From Deinococcus peraridilitoris DSM 19664 (GTDB lineage: Bacteria > Deinococcota > Deinococci > Deinococcales > Deinococcaceae): a DNA stretch of 64,000 bases. The stretch covers positions 1,051,001-1,115,000 of the forward strand of contig NC_019793.1 of the NCBI RefSeq assembly GCF_000317835.1, written 5' to 3'. This document shows, piece by piece, positions 8,761-17,894 of the stretch; positions within the stretch are counted from its first letter, which is position 1; each line of letters starts with the position of its first letter. The notes under the pieces were generated by a model, which saw nothing but the letters and a program-made list of their open reading frames with translations, searched no databases and was not told the origin of the DNA. The position numbers were made by a program, and so were the translations under genes.

Positions 8761-9135
8761 ATGAAATTTCTGGTGAGGGCCACGCCAAGGCAGGTTCCGA
8801 TGCTGCCGCTGATTTCGCTGCGGCGCACGCACGACTGGCACGAGCAGCACGCCGGGCTGGGCTGCATGATGCAGCTGCCGGCCACGGGTGAGCTGGCCGG
8901 CTTGCTCGAGGCCGCCGACGAGAGCGAACTACGCCTCGCGCTGGACGCCTATCCGGACCGGGAGTGCTACGCGTGGACCGTGACCGCCGCCCTGCCCATG
9001 TCGGAGGCATGCACGCGCGATCTGAGTGCCCGCACGACGCGCAGACCGGCGCGGCCGTGCGAATCCGATTTGCCGGGCAGCGTCTTTCCTTTCTGGATGA
9101 CCGGCAAGCTGCCGGAAAAGGCAGAGCGCTCCTGA
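8761..9135 (+). CDS. Small protein, possible dimeric alpha/beta-barrel fold
   Basis: This 124-residue protein is not firmly recognised. The N-terminal 80 residues (MKFLVRATPRQVPM..., then a helix, then ESELRLALDAYPDRECYAWTVTAALP) vaguely resemble muconolactone-isomerase-like ferredoxin-fold proteins. The last 40 residues are basic and low in structure. GGAGGT lies at 8751-8756, ideally placed for the ATG at 8761, and outweighs an in-frame ATG at 8725. Tandem 17-bp repeats sit upstream and may control it. Confidence 0.6.
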   Translation: MKFLVRATPRQVPMLPLISLRRTHDWHEQHAGLGCMMQLPATGELAGLLEAADESELRLALDAYPDRECYAWTVTAALPMSEACTRDLSARTTRRPARPCESDLPGSVFPFWMTGKLPEKAERS

Positions 9136-9204
9136 CCGGCCGTCCTGTGTTCGAATTCTGTCCGTGAGTTTCCTCAGGGCCACCGAACTGCAAGACGCCG
9201 CGCT

Positions 9205-9426
9205 TCAGACATCGGCGAGGGGCCGACCGAGGCGGTCACGGACCTGATACGAGCCACGCGGCTGCGCCGACGCCCAGCGCAGCAACTCGATCAGGTCGTC
9301 TCCACGGCGCACGGGAGACGGCGTGAAGCGGCCCCGGTCCTCTTCTACATACACGGCGAACTCGGCGGCCTGCTCTGGCGGCTGCCAGCGTTCGTCGTTG
9401 GCATCTTTGACAAAAGCGCGCGACAT
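9205..9426 (-). CDS. Small hypothetical protein
   Basis: This 73-residue protein of unknown function reads as a compact soluble domain: a FAVYVEEDRGRFTPSPV strand region, a helix (DDLIELLRWASA) and a final strand (YQVRDRLGRPLADV). It sits downstream of the dynamin-like gene on the same strand and may be co-transcribed with it. No known motif is seen. Confidence 0.55.
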   Translation of the reverse strand: MSRAFVKDANDERWQPPEQAAEFAVYVEEDRGRFTPSPVRRGDDLIELLRWASAQPRGSYQVRDRLGRPLADV

Positions 9427-9507
9427 ACCTGCACTCCATCACGTCCTGTTCCCGAACGGGTGACGGGACACGCAACCCGTCTTGGTCGATCTCCCACACG
9501 GCGAGGA

Positions 9508-11199
9508 TCACGCACTCAGGGCCTTGACTTCGCCGCTCAGCGCTTCGATCTGCGCGCGCAGACCCACGGAACGCTCCTCGGCCCCGGCGAGCCGGGCCGT
9601 TTCCAGCTCGGTGAAACGGGTGTACGGTCGCATGGCGTCTGCGAGACGTGCGTCGGCGCGCTCCTGCTCGCGGGCGTATTCACGGCGCACGATTTCTTCG
9701 AGTGCCTCGCGCATCTGCGCGACGCGCGTCCGCAGTTGCCGCAGCGCCTGCAACCGTTTGGCGGGCAGCACGAACAGACCGATGCCCCCGATGGCCAGTC
9801 CGGCCAGCACCCCTGTGAAGTCCACGAACGCCGTGCTGGCCACTGCCATGGTGACCGCCCCGATGCCGATACCCAGGCCGCCCGCACCGAGGACGCCGCG
9901 CATGGCGTCCTCGGCACCCTGCGAGAGTTCCCGCGCGAGCTGCTGCTGCGTCACGTCTTCCAGGTGGCGCTGGGCACTGCCCGCGATGCCTTCGAGCAGG
10001 GCGGCACGGTCGTAGCTGAAGCGCGTGCGCGCCACCTCCTGCTGGGGCGCGCGGCGAATCAGGAAGGACTGCACGTCTTCCCAGAAGTGCAGGTTGGCTT
10101 CCACAAAGCGGTCGATCATGGTGGCGAACTGCCGCTCGATGGCTTCAGGCAGATCACGCACCGCCTCCTCACGAAAACGCTCTTCGAGTTTGCGGGTGTT
10201 CATGAGCTCGCGAAAGCGCGAGATACGCAGATGGTCGTCGATGAACTTGTCAGCGCGCGCCTCGAATTCGCTCAGAATACGCGTGACACGGTTGAGCTGT
10301 CCGTCGAGCTCACCCAGCATGGTTTCACGGTGCCGTTCACGCTGGCGTTCGAGGTCACGCAGCGTTTCGAGGTCCTGACGCAGGGTCTCGCGGGCCGCGT
10401 GGGCACGCCGCTCCTCACCGCCCAGAATTTCGCGGGCCGCGGCCAGTGGGCTTTCCAACTTCAGGCGGGTACGCTCGGTTTCGCTGAGGCGGGCGCTGAG
10501 GGCGGCACGAAAAGCGCGGAAGCCCTCGTCCCCGCCACGCTGCTCACCACGCGCGCTCACCAGAAACACCGGAGGCGCCAGGCCCAGCACGCCACGAGCG
10601 CCCGCCTCGACAAAATGGCGTACCTGCTCGCGCGTTTCAGGAGTTTCGAGCAGGTCGGCCTTGTTCACCACCATGATGACGCTGCGTCCCCAACGGCGCG
10701 CCAGGTCCAGGAACTGGCGTTCGGACTCCGTGAAGGGCCGGTCGGCCGAGGTCAGAAACAACACCAGGTCGGCACGCGGCAAAAAACCCTCGGTCAGGGT
10801 CTGATGCTGGCGGATGATGGCGTTGGTGCCCGGCGTATCCACTAGGGCCACGCCTTCCAGCGCCTCGAGCGGCACGCGCAGGCGCACCACAAAGGGGTCA
10901 GACGTCGTTTCCGGCTCGCCGCGCTCACCGTGGGTCAGCACGTAGATGCGGTCGGTGGTGGGCGTGACCCCTTCGGGCAGCACGGCGCTGCCCAGCAGGG
11001 CGTTCAGAAAGCTGGACTTGCCGGCGTTGAATTCGCCGACCACCACCAGCAGAAAACTCTCATCGAGGTTGGTGATGGTCTGGCGGACGTGCGTGAGTGC
11101 CTCGGGCGGCGCACCCTGAGTCTCAAGAAAGGCCAGCAGTTCCGAAAGAAGCAGGCGCTCACGCGTCAGCAGGGCCTGTACCCGCGAGGAAACGAGCAT
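9508..11199 (-). CDS. Dynamin-like GTPase
   Basis: This 563-residue large GTPase has a P-loop GEFNAGKSSFLN (G55-S62), a switch threonine in GVTPTTDR, G3 in LVDTPGTN, G4 in VVNKADLL, and then long helical regions. A Gly/Ala-rich hydrophobic stretch (LGIGIGAVTMAVASTAFVDF...LAIGGIGLFVLP) near residues 465-510 may insert in the membrane. The C-terminus is helical. Bacterial dynamin-like proteins remodel or protect membranes, and many act as adjacent pairs; only one copy is visible here. The start at M11199 is chosen because upstream codons lack protein character. Confidence 0.85.
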   Translation of the reverse strand: MLVSSRVQALLTRERLLLSELLAFLETQGAPPEALTHVRQTITNLDESFLLVVVGEFNAGKSSFLNALLGSAVLPEGVTPTTDRIYVLTHGERGEPETTSDPFVVRLRVPLEALEGVALVDTPGTNAIIRQHQTLTEGFLPRADLVLFLTSADRPFTESERQFLDLARRWGRSVIMVVNKADLLETPETREQVRHFVEAGARGVLGLAPPVFLVSARGEQRGGDEGFRAFRAALSARLSETERTRLKLESPLAAAREILGGEERRAHAARETLRQDLETLRDLERQRERHRETMLGELDGQLNRVTRILSEFEARADKFIDDHLRISRFRELMNTRKLEERFREEAVRDLPEAIERQFATMIDRFVEANLHFWEDVQSFLIRRAPQQEVARTRFSYDRAALLEGIAGSAQRHLEDVTQQQLARELSQGAEDAMRGVLGAGGLGIGIGAVTMAVASTAFVDFTGVLAGLAIGGIGLFVLPAKRLQALRQLRTRVAQMREALEEIVRREYAREQERADARLADAMRPYTRFTELETARLAGAEERSVGLRAQIEALSGEVKALSA

Positions 11200-11356
11200 G
11201 CCCCAGCTTACGGGGAGAACGCGTCGGATGACGCCGAAACGCAAGGGCGGCTCTAGACCTCCACCGGCCTTCGAGACGGGCCACCGGACCCGTTCGTGTA
11301 CGGTGAGGCAAGAAGCGATGAAATCCCGGTCAAGGCGGCGCCCCACACCCGGTTGC

Positions 11357-11362
11357 TAGCCT
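11357..11362 (+). promoter_or_regulatory. -10 box of leaderless small-protein gene
   Basis: TAGCCT ends 6 bases before the ATG at 11369. Confidence 0.55.
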
Positions 11363-11368
11363 GAGGGC

Positions 11369-11626
11369 ATGGACAAGCAGGGGATTCGCTTTGCAATTGA
11401 CGGTGTCGACGAACTCACCTTTTTCAAGGTGTTGCGAGACGTCGTGCAGGACCCCCTGTTCGCCAAACCGCTGCAGGTGCTGGCCCAGGCTCCCAAAGGC
11501 GAAGCGCCGGGGCGGGTGACCATCGCGTTTGATCAACAGGACCGAACCCAGGCAGTGAACGCCACCCAGCGGCTCAAAACCATCATGCTGCGCTACGGTG
11601 TACAGGTGGACAGCGTCCGAAGCTGA
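11369..11626 (+). CDS. Small hypothetical protein
   Basis: This 85-residue protein (MDKQGIRFAIDGVDELTFFKV...) is of unknown function. It reads as a mixed alpha/beta fold with no signal peptide, Cys pair or known motif. It sits between the divergent dynamin-like gene and alaS and has its own leaderless promoter. The fixed -10 spacing and normal amino-acid composition support it as a real gene. Confidence 0.65.
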   Translation: MDKQGIRFAIDGVDELTFFKVLRDVVQDPLFAKPLQVLAQAPKGEAPGRVTIAFDQQDRTQAVNATQRLKTIMLRYGVQVDSVRS

Positions 11627-11680
11627 GCGCCGGGCGCGTCATCCCGGTGAGGCTGGCCAAACGGGCCTGCGCCCGCTCGG

Positions 11681-11686
11681 TATACT
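11681..11686 (+). promoter_or_regulatory. -10 box of leaderless alaS mRNA
   Basis: TATACT ends 6 bases before the alaS ATG at 11693. It is a near-consensus -10 with no ribosome-binding site after it. Confidence 0.7.
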
Positions 11687-11692
11687 TTCGAA

Positions 11693-14398
11693 ATGACGCG
11701 CCCGACTCCCTCCACCGCGGAAATCCGCGAGAAGTTCCTGCAGTTCTTCGAAAGCAAGGGCCACTTGCGCCTGCCTTCGCACAGCACCCTGTCGCCCGAC
11801 CCCTCCACCCTGTTCACGGTGGCGGGCATGCAGCCCTTCAAACCGCAGTTCCTGGGCGCCGCCGCCCGCTTTCCCGGTTATGAAGGCGAGCACAAGCGCG
11901 TCACCACCGCGCAGAAAAGCCTGCGTGTCACGGACATCGAGAACGTGGGACGCACCCGGCGTCACCTGAGCCTGTTCGAAATGCTCGGGAACTTCTCGTT
12001 CGGAGATTACTTCAAGCGCGAAGCGATCACCTGGGCGTGGGAGCTGCTCACCGCGCCCCAGTACTTTGCCCTCGACAAAACCAAGCTGCACGTCACCATC
12101 TACAAGGACGACCAGGAAGCCTTCGAACTGTGGACGCAGGAAGTCGGGCTGCCCGAGGAGCGCATCCTGCGCTTTGACGCCGACGAGAACTTCTGGCCTG
12201 CTGACGCGCCCCTCAAGGGACCCAACGGTCCCTGCGGTCCCTGCTCCGAGATTTACTACGACCGCGGACCGGACTTCGGCAGCGATTCCTGGGAAGACTA
12301 CGCCCAGACGCGCGAGTCGGCGCGCTTTCTGGAAATCTGGAACCTGGTGTTTCCCCAGTACGACCGCCAGGAGCCGCGCCCCGACGGCACTCCGGTGCTG
12401 GCCGACCTGCCCTTCAAGAACATCGACACCGGCATGGGCCTGGAGCGTATCGCCAGCATTTTGCAGGACGTGCCGGACTTTTACGGCACCGACACCTTCC
12501 GCCCGATCATCGAGCGGGTCGCGGAGCTCTCGGGCCAGGCATACCAGGGCGAGACGAGCGTGTCACACCGCGTGATTGCCGAACACCTGCGCTCGGTCAG
12601 CATGTGTCTGGCCGATGGCGTGACCCTCAGCAATACAGGCCGCGGTTACGTGGTGCGCAAGGTGCTGCGCCGCGCCAGCCGTCACGCCTACCTGTTGGGG
12701 TTTCGTGAACCGGTCCTGCACTCGCTGGTTGCGCTTGTCGTCGCGGCGATGGGAGAAGCGTATCCCGAACTCAAGCAGAACGAGGCGCAGGTTCAGGGTG
12801 CCATCAAAGCCGAGGAAGCGCGCTTCCTGGCAACGCTCGAAAGCGGCACGCAACGCCTCGACGCGATGCTCGGCAAGCTGGAAAAAGGCCAGACCCTGAA
12901 CGGCGCCGAGGCCTTCATGATGTCCGATACTTACGGCTTTCCCCTCGACCTCACCAGGGAAATCGCCGAGGAATACGGCGTCAGCGTGGACGAAGCCGGT
13001 TTCGACAAGGCCCTCGAAGAGCAGCAGGAACGCGCCCGCGCCGCCAGCAGGTACGGCAAGAGCGAATTGTTCGGTGAGGTGCAGGATGTGCTGGAAAACG
13101 TGGTGCGTGAACACGGCGCGACCGAGTTCGTAGGCTACGAGGAGCTGGTCACCGAAGGAGAGGTGCTGGCCGTCGTGCAGGGAGGCGAGAGCCTTTCGAA
13201 ACTTCCGGGCGGCAGCGAGGCGCAGGTCGTGCTCTCGCGCACCCCCTTTTACGCCGAGGGTGGTGGCGAGGTCGGGGATCAGGGCTGGCTGGAGTGGCAA
13301 GGAGAAGGTAATTCGGCAGGACGCGCCTTTGTGCGCGACACCCGCAAGACCCCACAAGGACTCCATCTGCACGACGTGATCGTGGAAGAAGGCGAGCTGC
13401 ACGTGGGCGCACGGGTGCGCGGAGTGGTCGCTCCGGACCGGCAGGCTACCGAGCGCCACCACACCGCCACGCACCTGCTGCACGCTGCGCTGCGCGCGGT
13501 GCTGGGCTCGGGTGTACGTCAGGCCGGGTCACTTGTCGCGCCCGACCGTCTGCGCTTCGACTTCTCCCACGGTGCGGCCCTCACGGCTGAGGAGCTGCGT
13601 GAGGTAGAACGCCTGGTGAACCGCTGGATTCAGGCCGATTTTCCGGTCACCTACGCTTCCATGGCCATCGATCAGGCACGCGCGGCGGGCGCCATGGCAC
13701 TCTTTGGCGAAAAGTACGGCGACGTCGTGCGGGTGGTGAGCGTCGAGGGTGGGGTGCCCTTTGCGGACACCCTGGTGACCAGCAAGGAACTGTGCGGCGG
13801 AGCGCACGTGACACGCACGGGCGAAATCGGCAGCTTCGTGCTGGTCAGCGACGAGAACGTCGCGGCAGGGGTGCGGCGCATCGAGGCCCTGGCAGGCGAA
13901 GCGGCGAGTGACTACGTGCGCGAGCAGCTCAGGACGCTCAGTTCGCTGGCGGCCGGACTGAATACCAGCCCGCAGCAGCTTCCCGAGCGCCTCAACGGTC
14001 TGCAGGGGCAGCTCAAAGAGTTGCAAAGCCAGGTCACCACGCTCAAGCGGCAGCTCGCTCAGGCGCAGATGGAGGGGGGCAGCGCCCAGGAGGTGCGCGA
14101 ACTGGGTGGCTTCAAGGTCAGCAGTTTGCGTCTGAGCGGCGTGGAAGGCAACGAACTGCGCGTGGCAGCGGACAGCCTGCTCGACCAGAGCAAGGCCGAC
14201 CTCGTGGTGGTGGCCTCGGACAAGGGCCTCGTCGTGAAGGCCACCAAAAGTGCCGTGGAGCGTGGCGCACACGCCGGCCAGCTGATCGGCAAGCTGGCGC
14301 AGGCAGGAGGAGGCAAGGGAGGCGGACGCCCGGACATGGCCCAGGCCGGCATTCAGGATGCGCAGGCCGCGCTGCGGGCACTGGACAGCGCGTTTTAG
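11693..14398 (+). CDS. alaS: Alanyl-tRNA synthetase
   Basis: This 901-residue enzyme charges tRNA-Ala. The class II core has LFTVAGMQPFKPQF (motif 1 region), FEMLGNFSFGDYFK and GPCGPCSEI. An internal RxxxHAYLLGF tRNA-recognition segment follows. The editing domain has HHTATHLLHAAL near 588 and CGGAH near 700, both zinc/editing signatures. The C-terminal coiled coil and DHHA1-like C-Ala domain (GGGKGGGRPDMAQAG near the end) complete the protein. Length is normal and no break is seen. The mRNA appears leaderless. A stem-loop repeat lies directly after the stop. Confidence 0.97.
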   Translation: MTRPTPSTAEIREKFLQFFESKGHLRLPSHSTLSPDPSTLFTVAGMQPFKPQFLGAAARFPGYEGEHKRVTTAQKSLRVTDIENVGRTRRHLSLFEMLGNFSFGDYFKREAITWAWELLTAPQYFALDKTKLHVTIYKDDQEAFELWTQEVGLPEERILRFDADENFWPADAPLKGPNGPCGPCSEIYYDRGPDFGSDSWEDYAQTRESARFLEIWNLVFPQYDRQEPRPDGTPVLADLPFKNIDTGMGLERIASILQDVPDFYGTDTFRPIIERVAELSGQAYQGETSVSHRVIAEHLRSVSMCLADGVTLSNTGRGYVVRKVLRRASRHAYLLGFREPVLHSLVALVVAAMGEAYPELKQNEAQVQGAIKAEEARFLATLESGTQRLDAMLGKLEKGQTLNGAEAFMMSDTYGFPLDLTREIAEEYGVSVDEAGFDKALEEQQERARAASRYGKSELFGEVQDVLENVVREHGATEFVGYEELVTEGEVLAVVQGGESLSKLPGGSEAQVVLSRTPFYAEGGGEVGDQGWLEWQGEGNSAGRAFVRDTRKTPQGLHLHDVIVEEGELHVGARVRGVVAPDRQATERHHTATHLLHAALRAVLGSGVRQAGSLVAPDRLRFDFSHGAALTAEELREVERLVNRWIQADFPVTYASMAIDQARAAGAMALFGEKYGDVVRVVSVEGGVPFADTLVTSKELCGGAHVTRTGEIGSFVLVSDENVAAGVRRIEALAGEAASDYVREQLRTLSSLAAGLNTSPQQLPERLNGLQGQLKELQSQVTTLKRQLAQAQMEGGSAQEVRELGGFKVSSLRLSGVEGNELRVAADSLLDQSKADLVVVASDKGLVVKATKSAVERGAHAGQLIGKLAQAGGGKGGGRPDMAQAGIQDAQAALRALDSAF

Positions 14399-14418
14399 AG
14401 CGGTTGCTCGCTTCGCTA

Positions 14419-14500
14419 GGTCATGGACATTGACAAAAATCCTTCAATGTCCATGACCACCGCTTTAGGGTGGGAGGATTGGCAAAAATCCACCAGTCCT
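14419..14500. repeat. Intergenic stem-loop repeat, copies 2 and 3 in tandem
   Basis: Copy 2 has perfect 15-base arms at 14419-14433 and 14444-14458 around a CAAAAATCCT loop. Copy 3 has 8-base arms with one G-T pair at 14475-14482 and 14493-14500 around CAAAAATCCA, nearly the same loop. Each unit ends in ACCGCTTTA (14458-14466 and 14509-14516). Copy 2 aligns with the reverse complement of the element at 2426, with paired stem changes. Confidence 0.8.
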
Positions 14501-14544
14501 GCTGGCAACCGCTTTAAACGTCCGCTTCAGCAGTGGTCCGGAAC

Positions 14545-15012
14545 TCAGTGCGGAAGGCGCGCTTGCAGCACCCCGTAAAGCCATGTGCCGATCAGCGCGA
14601 ACACCAGTACGACCAGCATGCTGAAAACACCACTCCCCAGCAGTGCAAGGACCGGCCCCGGGCAGACGCCCGCGAGACCCCAGCCAACCCCGAAAGTCAC
14701 GCCGCCCAGCACGTAGCGGGGGTAGCTGCGCTCTTTCGGAGTGATCTTGATTTCCTGACCGTCCAGGGAGGTGCGGCGCAGGCGGCGCAGCAGAAAGGTG
14801 CTGACGATGCCGGTCACGACGGCCGAGCCGATCAGGCCGTACATGTGAAACGACTGGAAGCGGAACATTTCCTGGATCCGGTACCAGGAGGCGGCTTCTG
14901 ATTTCACGAGGATGAAGCCGAACGCGACTCCGACGAGCAGGTACGCGAGCAGACCAAGGGCGAAAGACGACGAGGAGCGATGCTGGGAAATGGAAGGGGC
15001 GTTCTGCATCAT
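14545..15012 (-). CDS. YeeE/YedE-family permease, DUF6691 half
   Basis: This 155-residue membrane protein with four hydrophobic segments carries the GLAGVCPGP motif (with a conserved Cys) near residue 115. It belongs to the YeeE/YedE superfamily, which transports thiosulfate or related sulfur compounds. It pairs with the adjacent gene, whose stop it overlaps by 4 bases; split halves of this kind work together. It is the last gene of the sulfur operon controlled from the 17.8-kb palindrome. Confidence 0.82.
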   Translation of the reverse strand: MMQNAPSISQHRSSSSFALGLLAYLLVGVAFGFILVKSEAASWYRIQEMFRFQSFHMYGLIGSAVVTGIVSTFLLRRLRRTSLDGQEIKITPKERSYPRYVLGGVTFGVGWGLAGVCPGPVLALLGSGVFSMLVVLVFALIGTWLYGVLQARLPH

Positions 15013-15581
15013 TTCAGGAAGAGGGGCAGCAGCAAATTCGCGCTGATAATTCCACCGATGAAAAAGCTGACGGTGGCGACGAGGGAAGGGAACTGCAAGG
15101 TGGACAGGCCAGTGATCGCGTGCCCGGAAGTGCAGCCACCGCCGTAACGGGTTCCGAAACCCACCAGCAGGCCGCTGATGGCGAGCAGCGTGAAGGTTCT
15201 CAGGTCGGTCACGCGTTCGAGCATGGGGGGCACCAAGCCGGGCTGCACGTCAACCCCGAGACTCTGAAAGGTGCGAAGGGCGGCGTTCGAGAGTTCCGTC
15301 GGCTCAGGGTCGGCGAATACGACGCCGGCGAGAAAGCCACCGAGGAGCAGTCCGAAGGCAAACACGAGATTCCACTTTTCCGCGTGCCAGTTGTAGCGGA
15401 AGAAACCGGGCTTGGCTTGGTCGGGCAGCAGGATCGCGCAGGCGTGACGGAGGTTGGCGCTGATTCCCAAGCCTTTGTTGCCGATCAGGAACAGCAGCGG
15501 AACGGTCAGGCCGATGAGGGGCCCGGCCACGTACCACGGCCAGGGGTTGCGGAGAAGTTCGAGGATCTGTATCTGTTCCAT
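15009..15581 (-). CDS. YeeE/YedE-family sulfur-compound permease
   Basis: This 190-residue membrane protein has about five hydrophobic segments and the family motif [16 protein letters not shown] near 140-155, whose Cys is thought to interact with thiosulfate or persulfide sulfur. The start at 15581 has AAGGAA at the right distance; an in-frame extension upstream is not protein-like. It is coupled to the next permease half by a 4-base overlap and lies 55 bases after the TauE/SafE gene. Confidence 0.85.
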   Translation of the reverse strand: MEQIQILELLRNPWPWYVAGPLIGLTVPLLFLIGNKGLGISANLRHACAILLPDQAKPGFFRYNWHAEKWNLVFAFGLLLGGFLAGVVFADPEPTELSNAALRTFQSLGVDVQPGLVPPMLERVTDLRTFTLLAISGLLVGFGTRYGGGCTSGHAITGLSTLQFPSLVATVSFFIGGIISANLLLPLFLK

Positions 15582-15636
15582 GGCAGGTTCCTTGATAACA
15601 AGTCCACCCTCGGGTGGCGGTCTGTTGAGGAGGGGC

Positions 15637-16452
15637 TCAGGGGCGGTTGGTAGCGTGGCCCGCCTGGCTGGAGTGCGCCTGCTGCGACCCACCGATGGCG
15701 CCGGGCACGTTGGTGTACAGGATGTACGCGCCGATCACGACGAGAAAGGACGCGAAAGATCGCCGCAGCAGCTGCTGTGAGAAGAACCTGGAGACGAAAG
15801 CGCCAAGGAAACTCCCGAGAATGCCGATCACGCCGAACAGCACGATGATGTCCCAGTTCATGCTGACTCCCTGCTCGCTGAGGCCGCGCCAGTACTCCAG
15901 GAAGCCCACGGTGGACTTCATCGCGATGATCAGCAGGCTGGTGCCGACGGCGAGGTGCATGCTCAGCCCACCCAGCAAGACCAGTGCGGGAATGATCAGG
16001 AAGCCACCGCCGACCCCGACGAGGCCGGTGAGGACGCCAACGGCCACGCCGTCGAGGGCGATCTTCCAGAGCTTGCGCGGCTTGTGGTCCCCCTCTTCCA
16101 GCCTGGGGGGACGGAACATCATCCACGAAGCGATCAGCATCACCGCGGCGAACACCAGCAGCTGCACGACGCTGGGAATAAAGCCCCCGATGAACGCACC
16201 CATGAACGTGCCCACCATCCCGGGAATTCCGAACACCAGGACACTGCGCCAGTCCACGAGTTTCCTGAGGGCGTAGGGAACCGCGCCGCTCGCGGCAATC
16301 AAGCCGACAATCGCGAGGCTCTCGGCAATCGCCAGTTTCTTGTCTTCACCGACGAGGTACACCAGAACGGGCACGGTGAGGATGCTGCCGCCTGACCCGA
16401 GGAGGCCGAGGCTGAGACCGATGGCGATCGCGCCGAACCACGCGAGCATCAC
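15637..16452 (-). CDS. TauE/SafE-family sulfite/sulfur exporter
   Basis: This 271-residue protein has roughly eight transmembrane segments. It has the internally repeated TauE/SafE pattern [18 protein letters not shown] at the N-terminus and [20 protein letters not shown] in the second half. The family exports sulfite, sulfoacetate or other sulfur anions. It overlaps the persulfide-dioxygenase gene by 4 bases, so the two are co-translated. I infer export of sulfite or thiosulfate produced by that enzyme. Confidence 0.88.
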   Translation of the reverse strand: MMLAWFGAIAIGLSLGLLGSGGSILTVPVLVYLVGEDKKLAIAESLAIVGLIAASGAVPYALRKLVDWRSVLVFGIPGMVGTFMGAFIGGFIPSVVQLLVFAAVMLIASWMMFRPPRLEEGDHKPRKLWKIALDGVAVGVLTGLVGVGGGFLIIPALVLLGGLSMHLAVGTSLLIIAMKSTVGFLEYWRGLSEQGVSMNWDIIVLFGVIGILGSFLGAFVSRFFSQQLLRRSFASFLVVIGAYILYTNVPGAIGGSQQAHSSQAGHATNRP

Positions 16453-17834
16453 AAGCGGGCCTGGTTCAGCTGCGCGTACGCCGCGTACCCACCTTCGAGG
16501 TCGAGGATGTTCTGAAATCCCTCGGCGCGCAGGACGCTCACGGCGGCAGCGCTGCGGGCGCCACCCTGACAGTGCACGATCACGGGACGGTCACGGGGAA
16601 TGCGGTCAAGGTCATGGGTGAGGCGGCCGGCGTGGAGTTGGGTGGCGCCTTCGATGTGGCCCGCGGCGTACTCGCTCTTGGCGCGCACGTCGAGGACGAA
16701 GGTATCGCCAAGGTCGCCGAGTTCGCCCACGGGCGTGGCGCTTTGCGGTTCGAGGAGCAGTCCTTCGAAGCTGCTGATGAAACCGCTGACGTTGTCGATG
16801 CCGGTCATCCAGAGGCCGTGGCGGAGTTGCTCGGCCTGCTCGGCGTTCCGTGCAAACAGCACGTACTCTTTCTCGGGATTGAGCAGCCAGCCAGCCCAGG
16901 TCCCGAACGTCTTTCCGGCGGGCAGGTGGATGCTGCCGGGCACCGCGGCGTCCTGGTACTCGTTGCGCGGGCGGGTGTCGATCAGGCGCGCGCCGCGTTC
17001 GAGGGCGTGCTGGAGTTGCTCACCACCGAGAGGCTCCAGCGACCGCATTTTCCCCAGGAGCGCGGGGCCGGCTTGGTTCTGGCGCTTCATGCGGCCGTAG
17101 TAGAGGGGCGCGTCGGGCTGGCCTTCCAGCAGGGCAGTGGTGAAGCCTTCGAGGTCATGTTCTTCGAGGAGGTCAGCCCACCAGGCGAAGTTCTTTTCGT
17201 AGCCGACGGTGGTGCTTTCCACGGCGCCGAGGGCTTTTCCGCAGGCGCTGCCGCTGCCGTGCCCGGGCCAGACTTGCACGTAGTCGGGCAGGGTCAGGAA
17301 TTTCGTCTTGAGGCTGTCGAAGAGCTGCTGCGCGCCGGTGAAACGGGTGCCCACGCCGCCGGCGGCTTCGTCGAGCAGGTCGGGGCGGCCGAGGTCGCCG
17401 ACGAACACAAAGTCACCGGTGAGAAAGATCACGGGTTCGCTGGTGCGGGCACCGTCGGTGACGAGAAAGCTGAGGTGCTCGGGCGTGTGGCCGGGCGTAT
17501 GAACGGCTTTGAGGGTGATGTTGCCCAGGCGAATCTCGCTGCCGTCACGCAGGCTTTCGTGCTCAAAGGCGTAGGACCAGTCACCGCCCCCTTCGTCGCT
17601 GAGGTACAGCTTGGCGCCGGTGTGAGTCGCGAGTTCGCGACTGCCGCTGAGGTAGTCGGCGTGGATGTGTGTTTCCGTAACGGCAACGACCTTGAGGCCC
17701 TCCTGTTTGGCGAGGTCCAGGTAGCGCGTGATGTCGCGGACAGGGTCGACGACTATGGCGGTGCCGTTCTGCTGGCAGCCGATCATGTAGGACGCTTGAG
17801 CCAGGTCGGGGTCGTAGAGGCGTTTGAAGAACAT
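16449..17834 (-). CDS. Persulfide dioxygenase-like MBL protein fused to two rhodanese domains
   Basis: This 461-residue protein has an N-terminal metallo-beta-lactamase domain ([48 protein letters not shown]) like ETHE1/CstB persulfide dioxygenases. Rhodanese repeats follow at about 270-350 and 370-460. The first rhodanese has FARN where the active Cys belongs, so it is probably inactive. The second keeps HCQGGARS with the sulfur-carrying Cys. It should oxidise persulfide to sulfite and/or make thiosulfate in the cytoplasm. A TAGGGT -10 inside the divergent operator drives it as a leaderless mRNA. Confidence 0.9.
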   Translation of the reverse strand: MFFKRLYDPDLAQASYMIGCQQNGTAIVVDPVRDITRYLDLAKQEGLKVVAVTETHIHADYLSGSRELATHTGAKLYLSDEGGGDWSYAFEHESLRDGSEIRLGNITLKAVHTPGHTPEHLSFLVTDGARTSEPVIFLTGDFVFVGDLGRPDLLDEAAGGVGTRFTGAQQLFDSLKTKFLTLPDYVQVWPGHGSGSACGKALGAVESTTVGYEKNFAWWADLLEEHDLEGFTTALLEGQPDAPLYYGRMKRQNQAGPALLGKMRSLEPLGGEQLQHALERGARLIDTRPRNEYQDAAVPGSIHLPAGKTFGTWAGWLLNPEKEYVLFARNAEQAEQLRHGLWMTGIDNVSGFISSFEGLLLEPQSATPVGELGDLGDTFVLDVRAKSEYAAGHIEGATQLHAGRLTHDLDRIPRDRPVIVHCQGGARSAAAVSVLRAEGFQNILDLEGGYAAYAQLNQARL

Positions 17835-17840
17835 GCCTCA

Positions 17841-17889
17841 ACCCTATACCCCCTCCCCCTATACGTCAAGTAGGGGGAGGGGGTATATT
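17841..17889. promoter_or_regulatory. CstR-type operator with overlapping divergent -10 boxes
   Basis: Perfect 17-base arms (17845-17861 and 17871-17887; TATACCCCCTCCCCCTA and its complement) flank a 9-base spacer. A TAGGGT -10 for the minus-strand operon (17841-17846) and a TATATT -10 for the repressor (17884-17889) touch the two ends. Both start codons lie 5-6 bases further on. Repressor binding would block both promoters at once. Confidence 0.88.
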
Positions 17890-17894
17890 AGGGC

